A program made the translations under genes and the position numbers. A stretch of DNA of 12,861 nucleotides from Acidobacteriota bacterium (lineage in GTDB: Bacteria > Acidobacteriota > Terriglobia > UBA7540): NCBI GenBank assembly GCA_003165615.1, contig PLWR01000110.1, positions 1-12,861 of the forward strand. Reading direction: 5' to 3'. The notes below the pieces were generated by a model, which ran no database searches, was not told where the DNA came from, and worked only from the letters and a program-made list of their open reading frames with translations. This document shows, in pieces, positions 1 through 6,056 of this stretch (positions are counted from its first letter, which is position 1; every line of letters begins with the position of its first letter).

Positions 1-201
1 AGGGGCGGTCGGGCTCGTGGGATCAGGGTCGGGCGGCGGCGCAAAGGCCTCCTGTAATTCACCCACCTTGGTGGTTTCGAGTTCGAAGGTCGTATAGCAG
101 TGGTTGCAGACGTGGTTGAAGCAGCACATGGGCTGGCAGGAGTATAAGACATCCTGGGAGCCGCATTGGGGGCATGAGACGGAAATTGTGGAAAGAAGCA
201 T
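1..201 (-). CDS. small cysteine-rich zinc-ribbon protein (3' part missing)
   Basis: The minus strand reads 67 codons without a stop from an ATG at 201 to the window edge, so the C-terminus is missing. The protein has seven cysteines in its first 35 residues, in a CPQCG motif (residues 10-14), then C22, CC at 26-27 and a VCNHC motif (31-35). This looks like one or two zinc-binding ribbons. From about residue 45 it becomes acidic and proline-rich (APPPDPDP, residues 54-61), which suggests a disordered tail. No known family name can be given, and a metal-binding or small regulatory role is only inferred. There is no Shine-Dalgarno sequence: the DNA upstream of the ATG becomes a 7-bp repeat element within about 3 bases. 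The next codon that could start this frame cannot be judged from the fragment. Confidence 0.6.
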   Translation of the reverse strand, partial: MLLSTISVSCPQCGSQDVLYSCQPMCCFNHVCNHCYTTFELETTKVGELQEAFAPPPDPDPTSPTAP

Positions 202-203
202 AC

Positions 204-573
204 GCAATTCTGAATTATGAATGGTGAATTATGAATTGTGAAGTGCCAACCACGTAGCGCAGCAACACAAGTTCCAGGTGCTAGGGCAATTCTGAATAGT
301 GAATTATGAATTATGAATTGTGAATTGCCAACTGCGTAGCGGACATCTCTCGTGAACGCTGTCATGCTGAGCCCGTTCGCTCCGCTCAGGGTAAACTCCG
401 CGAAGCATCGCTGCTGTTTGTCTCTATGTGCTGATCGCAAAAGACAACTGCAGACCCGCCGCGGCGGGTTCGCCCGCCGGAAAGCACGGCGGACTCAGGA
501 TGACAGAGGACAATAAGCGGAAAGCAGCCGGCATTGGGCCATTCATAATTCATAATTCACAATTCATCATTAT
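204..573. repeat. element 1: spacer bounded by inverted arrays of 7-bp TGAATTA repeats
   Basis: Five tandem heptamers of the form TGAATTA/TGAATTG lie at 211-245 and five more at 293-327. The inverse unit (TAATTCA) runs at 539-573, four clear copies plus a degenerate one. The two forward arrays belong to a 57-bp direct duplication (204-260 and 286-342), which also repeats the flanks GCAATTC and CGTAGCG. The element starts about 3 bases upstream of the zinc-ribbon ATG and ends on the base before the permease stop codon. The core holds a second inverted-repeat element (360-505). No gene is supported here. It could act as a bidirectional terminator or be a decayed mobile element. Confidence 0.8.
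360..505. mobile_element. MITE-like inverted repeat nested in element 1
   Basis: The left end, TGTCATGCTGAGC (360-372), is mirrored imperfectly by GGACTCAGGATGACA (491-505) in inverted orientation. The interior carries a perfect GC-rich palindrome, ACCCGCCGCGGCGGGT (454-469), and CGAAGCATCG. Ends of the GTCATNCTGAGC type are familiar from small dispersed repeats in acidobacterial and chloroflexal genomes. That comparison is from memory, and the copy number in this genome is unknown. No coding potential is seen. Confidence 0.5.
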
Positions 574-1845
574 CTACGTGTACTTCAGCCAGCGGAGCAA
601 TTCCACCAAGGAAGGTCTTTTGCCGTACATCAAGATGCCCACCCGGTAGATCTTGGCGGCGACATACACCACGCCGACGGTGGTAGCCATGCTGAGGGCC
701 AGCGAGAGGACGATTTGCCAGAAGGGTGGAGTCTGCAACGCAATACGAAAGGTCATGAGAATGGGGGACAGGAAGGGGATCAACGACACGACAACCGAGA
801 GCTGTGAGGACGGGTCGCGCATCACGGCGGGGTAAAGAAGGAAGGCGGCCACGATGGGCAGGGTGACGGGCATTTGCGCTTGCTGCGCCTCCTGCTCGCT
901 GGAAGTCATTGCCCCGACGGCAGCGTAAAGAGACGCATAAAGAAAATAACCAGCCAGGAAGAACAGCAGGGCATAAATCAGAAGAGAAAGTGGAATATGA
1001 AACTGCGGCACGGACGCGCCCGGCCTGAAAGCGGCAGCGGCGGCTGCCCCGTAAGTTGATATGAGTACCCCGGCGATTGTCCAGATGAGATACTGCGTGA
1101 AGCCAACCCCTGCGACGCCCAGGATCTTTCCCGAGAGCAACTGAAATGGCCTGGCCGAGGAAGCGAGGATTTCAACAATGCGCGTGGTTTTTTCTTCCAG
1201 AACGGATCGCATGGTGGCCACGCCATAAACAATCAACGTGATGTAGAGGACCATGACGACGGCAAACGCCATGATGAAGGTTTGACCTTTCTCTTCCGAC
1301 TCTCCCCCCTTACCGACTTTGACCAGGGTGAGATCCACCCCGCGAACCAGCTCGCTCAAATTATCGATTTGAATCCCGCGAGCGCTCAAACGCCGGGAAA
1401 TCACCGCATGATCAATCGCACTCCGGATGGAGCTGACGGCTTGAAAATCACTGGTATTCCGGGTGTGAAACTCCACGGCTTTCCCTTCCAGGACTCCCTT
1501 GGGCACCACCAGGTAACCATCCAGCAGTCCGCGCCGAACCTGGCCGGCAAGCTCGTCCCGCGCCCCCTGCTCGGACTGGGGCTGCTCGAGCGTCCGAACC
1601 AACTGGAAGAGCGGCTGGCCATTCTTCAATTTCTCGGTGAATCCCGCCGCGATGTTTTTCCCGAAGCTGGCATCGCCAAGGAGGGCGATCTTGAGGGTGT
1701 GGTCGGACTGCCGCGTGGCCAGCATCATGGTGAAAATCAGTAAGCCCGCACTGAACAGAGGCAGGCCGATCGTGGTGAAGATAAATCCCTTGGTGCGAAT
1801 GCGCGTCAGGTATTCGCGTTTGACCACCAGCCAGACTTTACGCAT
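574..1845 (-). CDS. ABC-2 type transporter permease, NatB-like
   Basis: This is a 423-residue membrane protein of the NatB/YhaP family, the membrane half of an ABC exporter; the substrate is unknown (NatB homologs have been linked to sodium or toxic-compound export). It has a short cytoplasmic N-terminus rich in basic residues, TM1 at about 22-42, a large extracytoplasmic domain at about 45-185, and then about six more membrane segments (about 189-211, 241-265, 285-311, 326-345, 349-371, 376-398). The loop LEEKTTRIVEILASS (216-230) is the family's conserved coupling-helix motif. I chose the ATG at 1845, which is preceded by GGAG at short spacing and overlaps the ATPase stop codon by 8 bases, implying translational coupling. 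A TTG four codons upstream (1857) is possible but has no spaced ribosome site. Confidence 0.88.
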   Translation of the reverse strand: MRKVWLVVKREYLTRIRTKGFIFTTIGLPLFSAGLLIFTMMLATRQSDHTLKIALLGDASFGKNIAAGFTEKLKNGQPLFQLVRTLEQPQSEQGARDELAGQVRRGLLDGYLVVPKGVLEGKAVEFHTRNTSDFQAVSSIRSAIDHAVISRRLSARGIQIDNLSELVRGVDLTLVKVGKGGESEEKGQTFIMAFAVVMVLYITLIVYGVATMRSVLEEKTTRIVEILASSARPFQLLSGKILGVAGVGFTQYLIWTIAGVLISTYGAAAAAAFRPGASVPQFHIPLSLLIYALLFFLAGYFLYASLYAAVGAMTSSEQEAQQAQMPVTLPIVAAFLLYPAVMRDPSSQLSVVVSLIPFLSPILMTFRIALQTPPFWQIVLSLALSMATTVGVVYVAAKIYRVGILMYGKRPSLVELLRWLKYT

Positions 1846-2743
1846 TGGCTCCTGCAACCTTTTCGATGAAGATGTCGTTCAAAGGCGGTTCGACCAGTTC
1901 GAAGCGGCTGATGCGCACGCCGCGCAGCAGAGCGGCTTTAAGGATTTCCTGGGGATCGGCGCCGGGCTTGAGGCGGGCTTCCACGACTGCCCCAAAGCGG
2001 TTCACTTTTTCGACCAGTCCCGTGCCTTCCAGAAAGTCCCCGTCCCCTGAATATTCCATGCGCAGGGTGTTCTTCCCGTAAGATTGCTTGATGGCGCGGA
2101 GGTCCCCGTTCAACACATTGCAACCTTTGTTGATCAGACAGATGGCGTCACACATCATCTCCACCTGCTCCATGCGGTGAGTGGAGAGAATGATCGTGGA
2201 ACCCTGGTCGCGCAACTCCAGCATGATGTCTTTGATCAGGCCTGCATTCACCGGGTCAAGGCCGGCGAAAGGTTCATCAAGAATCAGCAGCGGGGGCTTG
2301 TGAATCACCGTGGCAATAAACTGAACCTTTTGCTGCATGCCTTTGGAAAGGTCCTGGATCTTCTTCTCTGACCAGGCTGCCAATTCCAGACGTTCCAGCC
2401 AGGATTGGGCGCGCTGCGCCGCTTCGGTCTCGGAGAGTCCTTTCAGGGCGCCCAAAAACCGCAGGACCTCCCTCACTTTCATTTTGGCGTAGAGGCCTCG
2501 TTCCTCGGGGAGATAGCCGACGAGGTCCTGGGTGCGTTCGCTGACGGGCTCCCCAAGAACCTGAATTGACCCTTCGTCAGGAATCAGCACACGCATGATC
2601 ATGCGGAGCGATGTAGTCTTGCCGGCGCCGTTGGGGCCCAGCAGACCGAAGACGGCGCCTTCCCTGATCCCCAAGCTCAAATTGCTGACCGCGGTCAGCG
2701 TGTCAAACCGTTTGGTAACTCCCTCGAGAACCACTGCATCCAT
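1838..2743 (-). CDS. ABC transporter ATP-binding protein, NatA-like
   Basis: This 301-residue cytoplasmic ATPase powers the permease encoded immediately downstream. It has Walker A GPNGAGKTT (36-44), a Q-loop region YLPEERG (77-83, with Glu where many ABC proteins have Gln, as is usual in this subfamily), signature LSKGMQQK (132-139), Walker B LLILDEP (152-158), D-loop GLD (161-163) and the switch histidine in STHRM (187-191). Residues from about 215 form the C-terminal extension typical of NatA-type exporters (DUF4162-like). The frame is open for 51 more codons upstream to 2896, but that stretch (residues such as CERREGQRV) does not resemble the family. The ATG at 2743 places beta-strand 1 (DAVVLEGVTKRF) correctly. 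The upstream GGCGGG is only a weak ribosome site. Confidence 0.92.
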   Translation of the reverse strand: MDAVVLEGVTKRFDTLTAVSNLSLGIREGAVFGLLGPNGAGKTTSLRMIMRVLIPDEGSIQVLGEPVSERTQDLVGYLPEERGLYAKMKVREVLRFLGALKGLSETEAAQRAQSWLERLELAAWSEKKIQDLSKGMQQKVQFIATVIHKPPLLILDEPFAGLDPVNAGLIKDIMLELRDQGSTIILSTHRMEQVEMMCDAICLINKGCNVLNGDLRAIKQSYGKNTLRMEYSGDGDFLEGTGLVEKVNRFGAVVEARLKPGADPQEILKAALLRGVRISRFELVEPPLNDIFIEKVAGANA

Positions 2744-2867
2744 CGCTGAACCCGCCCGGCCTGCGGAACCTGGAGGAGCTTGCCAGCGATTATTCCCGCA
2801 GACTGCTCTCTCTTGAACCCGCTGACCTTCACGACGCTCACACGTTGTGCTGTGAAGCGGATTTACG

Positions 2868-2896
2868 TTTGTAGCATCAAAATGCATTGGGGGCAA
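2868..2896 (-). promoter_or_regulatory. possible sigma-70 promoter for the ABC operon
   Basis: On the minus strand TTGCCC (2891-2896) and TACAAA (2868-2873) are separated by exactly 17 bases, matching the consensus at 3 of 6 and 4 of 6 positions. It would give a leader of about 118 bases before the ATG at 2743. The match is weak and could be chance. Confidence 0.25.
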
Positions 2897-3040
2897 TCAC
2901 AAACTTGGGCTCCGCTCAGGCTGTAGGCCTGGTGAGACGTCCCAGCTAATTCTCTACGACAAGCACCCCCTACCCCGTCTTACTATGGCTGATCATTACC
3001 CTTATCTTCGGCTGGATACGGGGCCAGAAGTCGGAAAGCA

Positions 3041-3209
3041 GCCCTCTCCCTTGGGGAGAGGGTGGCGAGCGTAGAGAGCCAGGTGAGGGGTTGCTTGGTG
3101 ATGTGGGCCTATCTGGTCCCTCCACGCCGTGCAAGTGACCCCTCACCCGGCCCCCCCCCGGCTGAAGAGAACGCCAGCGGCGGTCCACCCTCTCCCCTGG
3201 GGAGAGGGC
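3041..3209. mobile_element. 169-bp MITE-like element with 25-bp terminal inverted repeats
   Basis: The left end (3041-3065) and right end (3185-3209) are 25-bp inverted repeats that differ at only two positions. Each end is itself a hairpin, CCCTCTCCC-TTGG-GGAGAGGG on the left and the equivalent on the right. A second inverted pair lies inside: CCAGGTGAGGGGT (3079-3091) and ACCCCTCACCCGG (3138-3150), 12 of 13 matching. A run of nine C (3151-3159) follows. This CCCTCTCCC...GGTGAGGGG design is a common dispersed repeat in many bacterial phyla, known to me from general experience. No clear target-site duplication is visible. The paired hairpins could shield the two divergent promoters from each other. 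Confidence 0.75.
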
Positions 3210-3250
3210 AAGGCCCAATTCCCGACTAGGCTGAGGCGCGCGGAACAGGC

Positions 3251-3279
3251 TGTACGAAGTTATTTCCCGGGAGTAAGAT
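3251..3279 (+). promoter_or_regulatory. possible sigma-70 promoter of trxB
   Basis: TGTACG (3251-3256) and TAAGAT (3274-3279) are spaced by 17 bases, about 44 bases before the trxB ATG. The -10 region sits in the 9-mer GTAAGATAG, which also occurs in the same position relative to the gene at 9599. The -35 match is poor (3 of 6). Confidence 0.4.
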
Positions 3280-3323
3280 AGGCGACTGCGGGTAAGCCAC
3301 CCCCAATTGGAGAAGCAAACGCC

Positions 3324-4244
3324 ATGCGAAATGTAGTGATTATAGGTTCGGGGTGCGCGGGATTGACGGCAGCTATTTATGCCGCGCGCGCCAATTTGAA
3401 GCCACTGGTTATCCGGGGGCTGGAAGGCGGTGGACAACTGATCTTGACGACTTTGGTGGAAAATTTCCCCGGCTTTCCCAAAGGCGTGCAAGGGCCGGAG
3501 TTGATCGAACGGATGCAGAACCAGGCTGCCCAATTTGGCGCCGAGTTCATGGAAGGCCACGTTACTCGCGCTGACCTCTCCCGCCGCCCCCTGGTGATTG
3601 ACGTAGAGAGCGAGGCGATCCAGACGCGCACGCTGATCATCGCTTCCGGCGCGTTGGCAAGAATGCTGGGCCTGGAATCGGAGCGCAAGCTGCTTGGCCA
3701 CGGTGTCTCGACCTGCGCCACCTGCGACGGATACTTCTATCGTGGCAAAGAGGTTGCCGTGGTCGGCGGCGGCGATACTGCCGCGGAAGAGGCTCTCTTC
3801 CTCACGCGCTATGCCACGCAGGTCAGCATAATTCATCGCCGCGACCAGTTACGCGCCTCCAAGATCATGCAGGACCGGCTTTATCACAATCCAAAGATCA
3901 ATTTCATCTGGGATTCGCAGGTGGTGGACGTCCTGGACGTGGACCGAGGCGAAGTTACGGGAGTCAAGCTCAAGGATACGAAGACCGGGGACGAAGCCAT
4001 CAAGAGCTGTCACGGAGTGTTCATGGGAATCGGCCATTCGCCCAATACCTCTCTGTTCCGCGGGCAGCTCGATATGAACGAAGTGGGCTATCTGATTACA
4101 CACGACGGAAGCAAGACCAACCTGCCTGGCGTCTTCGCCGCGGGTGACGTCCAGGACCACGTTTATCGCCAGGCCATCACGGCGGCTGGCTCCGGCTGCA
4201 TGGCAGCCATTGATGCCGAGAGGTTCCTGGAAGCGGAACACTGA
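3324..4244 (+). CDS. trxB: thioredoxin-disulfide reductase
   Basis: This 306-residue cytoplasmic flavoenzyme passes electrons from NADPH via FAD to oxidised thioredoxin. The FAD-binding Rossmann motif is GSGCAG (8-13), with Cys in place of the usual Pro. The redox-active pair is C131/C134 in CATCDG. The NADPH-binding motif is GGGDTA (148-153), with HRRDQLRA (171-178) contacting the NADPH phosphate. The C-terminal FAD motif is GVFAAGDVQD (269-278). Length and domain order are normal for low-molecular-weight bacterial TrxB. The start is fixed by GGAGAAG (3309-3315), 8 bases before the ATG. No thioredoxin gene is adjacent. A repeat element begins 2 bases after the stop codon. Confidence 0.95.
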   Translation: MRNVVIIGSGCAGLTAAIYAARANLKPLVIRGLEGGGQLILTTLVENFPGFPKGVQGPELIERMQNQAAQFGAEFMEGHVTRADLSRRPLVIDVESEAIQTRTLIIASGALARMLGLESERKLLGHGVSTCATCDGYFYRGKEVAVVGGGDTAAEEALFLTRYATQVSIIHRRDQLRASKIMQDRLYHNPKINFIWDSQVVDVLDVDRGEVTGVKLKDTKTGDEAIKSCHGVFMGIGHSPNTSLFRGQLDMNEVGYLITHDGSKTNLPGVFAAGDVQDHVYRQAITAAGSGCMAAIDAERFLEAEH

Positions 4245-4245
4245 G

Positions 4246-4586
4246 GCGCAGGTGTCGGGTGCCAGGTGCCAGGTGAAAAGCAGGTGTCGGGTGTCAGGTT
4301 CCAGGTGTCAGGCGTAGAGGCTGGTCTTAGGTCCGAGGTTGCAGGAAAACGCGAACGGCCATCAAAAGCTACCGCGATCTTCGGGTTTGGCAGAAGTCGA
4401 TGGACCTTGTCGTGGAGAGCTATAGGATTGTGAACCTCCTCTTTTAGATAACGCGGCCGAATTGGGCCGGATGCTGGCCGGGCTAATTAACAAACTGAAA
4501 GCCCGACGCGAGGAACCCTGACACTTGGCACCTGGCACTTGGCACCTGGCACCTGGCACCTGGAACCTGACACCTGGAACCTGCGC
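4246..4586. repeat. element 2: spacer bounded by inverted arrays of 7-bp CAGGTGC repeats
   Basis: The left array holds four heptamers of type CAGGTGN (4249-4276), a 4-base interruption, then five more (4281-4315). The right array holds nine uninterrupted inverse units (type GCACCTG, 4521-4583). The outer ends form an 8-bp inverted repeat, GCGCAGGT (4246-4253) and ACCTGCGC (4579-4586). The element occupies the whole spacer: it begins 2 bases after the trxB stop and ends 3 bases before the proline dehydrogenase ATG. The core (4316-4520) carries a four-helix-bundle gene remnant. It might also fold as a large hairpin and end trxB transcription. Confidence 0.85.
4355..4521 (+). pseudogene. four-helix-bundle (S23/IVP-family) gene remnant
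   Basis: From 4355 the plus strand reads TAIKSYRDLRVWQKSMDLVV and on to ESYRIVNLLF before a stop at 4445-4447. This is the N-terminal helix signature of the four-helix-bundle family (S23 or intervening-sequence proteins, typically about 115-130 residues). After a frame change, 4447-4521 reads DNAAELGRMLAGLINKLKAR and on to REEP-stop, which fits the family's last helix. The middle, normally with RRAAVSIPSNIAEG-type sequence and about 65-70 residues, is absent. The expected ATG reads ACG (4355-4357), so initiation is probably also lost. The right heptamer array begins on the last base of the remnant's stop codon. The family assignment rests on motif memory. Confidence 0.7.
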
Positions 4587-4588
4587 CC

Positions 4589-5500
4589 ATGCTCCGCCCC
4601 ATTCTCCTCTACCTTTCCCGGAAACAGACCCCCAAGAAGATTCTTACAGGCCACGCCTTGGGCCGCCCCATGACGGCGCGGTTCATTGCCGGTGAAGAGT
4701 TGGATGACGCGCTCCAAGTGATCCGGCGGTTGAACGCCGAAGGCTTTATAGTGACCCTCGACCTTTTGGGTGAGAGCGTGCAGGAAGCCGCGGAAGCTGA
4801 AGCGGCTTGCCAGGCTTACCTTCACCTCCTCGACCGACTGGCGGTGGAACATTTGAATTCCCACGTGTCCGTCAAGCTCACTCAACTGGGCTTGGCCATT
4901 GATGAAGGGTCGGCGTGCCGTCTTTTGAATTTGATCTGCGAGCGTGCCGCCAAGTATCACAACTTTGTGCGCGTGGATATGGAGGGTTCGGCCTTCACCG
5001 AAGCGACGCTGCGAGTTTTCCGCACTGTGAATGCGCCACGCGATGTGGCGGGCATCGTCATCCAATCATATCTTTACCGCAGCGACCAGGACGTGGAAGA
5101 GTTGTTGAAGTGCGGAGCCCGCATCCGGCTGGTCAAGGGCGCTTACGACGAGCCTCGCGAAATCGCCTATGCGCGCAAAAGCGACGTGGACCGCAGCTTC
5201 GTGAGGTTGATGGAGAGGATGCTTTCCAGCGGTATCTATCATGCCATCGCCACGCATGACGAACGCCTGATTGGCGTTACGCAGGAGTACGCGAGGGTGC
5301 ACCACATTTTCCCCGAGTGTTATGAATTTCAATTTCTGTACGGGATCCGCCGCGACTTGCAGCGCCACCTGCTCCGCCAGGGCGCGCCAGTGCGCCTTTA
5401 CGTTCCCTATGGGCGTCAGTGGTATGCTTACTTCATGCGGCGCCTGGCCGAAAGACCGGCGAACCTGTTATTCCTGCTTCGCAATCTTTTCCGCGCCTGA
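4589..5500 (+). CDS. proline dehydrogenase
   Basis: This 303-residue FAD-dependent enzyme oxidises L-proline to delta-1-pyrroline-5-carboxylate, the first step of proline use, and probably passes electrons to the quinone pool at the membrane. It is a monofunctional PRODH (PutB-type), not the fused PutA. Barrel motifs run in order: SVKLTQLGL (94-102), VRVDMEGS (127-134), IVIQSYLYRS (156-165), RLVKGAYDEP (180-189, flavin/substrate region), ATHDERLI (221-228), EFQFLYG (246-252), and YGRQWYAYFMRRLAE (274-288), whose paired arginines bind the proline carboxylate. The MLRPILLYLSRK N-terminus fits family members, so I keep the ATG at 4589. No Shine-Dalgarno is present, because the preceding bases are heptamer repeats. 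No P5C dehydrogenase gene is nearby. Confidence 0.92.
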   Translation: MLRPILLYLSRKQTPKKILTGHALGRPMTARFIAGEELDDALQVIRRLNAEGFIVTLDLLGESVQEAAEAEAACQAYLHLLDRLAVEHLNSHVSVKLTQLGLAIDEGSACRLLNLICERAAKYHNFVRVDMEGSAFTEATLRVFRTVNAPRDVAGIVIQSYLYRSDQDVEELLKCGARIRLVKGAYDEPREIAYARKSDVDRSFVRLMERMLSSGIYHAIATHDERLIGVTQEYARVHHIFPECYEFQFLYGIRRDLQRHLLRQGAPVRLYVPYGRQWYAYFMRRLAERPANLLFLLRNLFRA

Positions 5501-5508
5501 GTCCGGTT

Positions 5509-5672
5509 AGGGAACAGGGGACAGGGAATAGGGAAGGAGTAGGCAGTAGGGAATAGCTAAAATGGGAATATATAAAATGGGAATAGCTACAATTGAATAG
5601 GCGATAAGGAATAAATTGATGTAGGTTGCGAGGTTCTATTCCCTATTCCCTGTTCCCTGTTTTCCCTTCCCT
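5509..5672. repeat. element 3: spacer bounded by inverted arrays of 7-bp AGGGAAT repeats
   Basis: Four forward heptamers of type AGGGAAN (5509-5536) face three exact inverse units of type NTTCCCT (5638-5658) followed by degenerate copies up to 5672. The element starts 9 bases after the proline dehydrogenase stop and overlaps the stop codon of the convergent gene at 5671. The core contains a 15-bp tandem array (5549-5608). Lying between convergent genes, the long inverted pair could serve as a terminator in both directions. Confidence 0.8.
5549..5608 (+). repeat. 15-bp tandem repeat inside element 3
   Basis: Three good copies stand head to tail: GGGAATAGCTAAAAT (5549-5563), GGGAATATATAAAAT (5564-5578) and GGGAATAGCTACAAT (5579-5593). 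A fourth, decayed copy follows at 5594-5608. The unit begins with the same GGGAAT as the flanking heptamers, so it may be a heptamer that gained 8 A/T-rich bases. It is AT-rich against a GC-rich background and contains no reading frame of interest. Confidence 0.75.
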
Positions 5673-5970
5673 ACTTTATACCCAGTTGCTTTCTTGCCGC
5701 CTCGCTCAGGCGGCTGATGTCCCAGGGCGGCTCCCACACCACCTGCACGGTTGCGGATTTCACCTCTGGGATCTCTGCAACCTGCTGCCTCACCTGCTCG
5801 CTAATGAAGCTGTGAGCAGGGCAACCCCTGGCCGTCAGGGTCATCACTACCTTGACGTGATCGTCCTCAATCTGGACGTCGTAAATCAATCCCAAGTCCA
5901 CGAGACTGACTGGAATTTCCGGGTCGTAACACTTGCGCAAAACTTCATAAACTTGCTCATTCGTTACCAT
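5671..5970 (-). CDS. DUF59/SufT-like iron-sulfur assembly factor
   Basis: This 99-residue cytoplasmic protein belongs to the MIP18/PaaD/SufT (DUF59) family, which helps mature Fe-S proteins. The family signature DPEIPVSLVDLGLIYDV spans residues 16-32. The conserved cysteine thought to bind metal or cluster is C50 in TARGCPAH. The C-terminal part has VWEPPWDISRLSEAAR (78-93), as in SufT-type proteins. The ATG at 5970 has GAGG 6 bases upstream. It lies 86 bases downstream of the tetraheme gene on the same strand, so it could be read from that transcript, but its role as a housekeeping factor does not require this. No other suf or isc gene is in the window. Confidence 0.88.
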   Translation of the reverse strand: MVTNEQVYEVLRKCYDPEIPVSLVDLGLIYDVQIEDDHVKVVMTLTARGCPAHSFISEQVRQQVAEIPEVKSATVQVVWEPPWDISRLSEAARKQLGIK

Positions 5971-6056
5971 TCACAGCCTCGTCGATTGATTTCTCCGTGG
6001 TTGACTCAACTGACCACTACCTTTTATTCTCGGCCAGTTTTCAAACTTGGCAACTG

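Larger units (their letters stand above)
2744..3323. other. divergent spacer between the ABC operon and trxB
   Basis: This 580-base spacer separates divergently transcribed genes, so it must hold promoters for both directions. It contains a weak promoter candidate for the ABC genes (2868-2896), a MITE-like inverted repeat (3041-3209) and a promoter candidate plus ribosome site for trxB (3251-3315). A long minus-strand open frame crosses 2970-3836, but it lies antisense to trxB and is rejected. I see no supportable gene. Confidence 0.7.

Noticed and set aside
204..573. CRISPR array as an explanation for the tandem repeats
   Set aside because: The repeats are 7 bp, contiguous, without spacers of constant length, and inverted at the far end; no cas gene is present.
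2744..2896. N-terminal extension of the ABC ATPase
   Set aside because: The 51 extra residues have no similarity to the family; the ATG at 2743 puts the first beta strand in its usual place.
2970..3836. 288-codon open frame on the minus strand
   Set aside because: It lies antisense to trxB and across the MITE-like repeat, shows no family motif, and trxB explains the codon structure of the region.
4355..4521. Diversity-generating retroelement (Avd-like protein)
   Set aside because: No reverse transcriptase, template repeat or variable repeat is in the window; the remnant fits the general four-helix-bundle family only.
4487..5368. Open frames antisense to proline dehydrogenase
   Set aside because: They are shadows of the strongly supported plus-strand gene.
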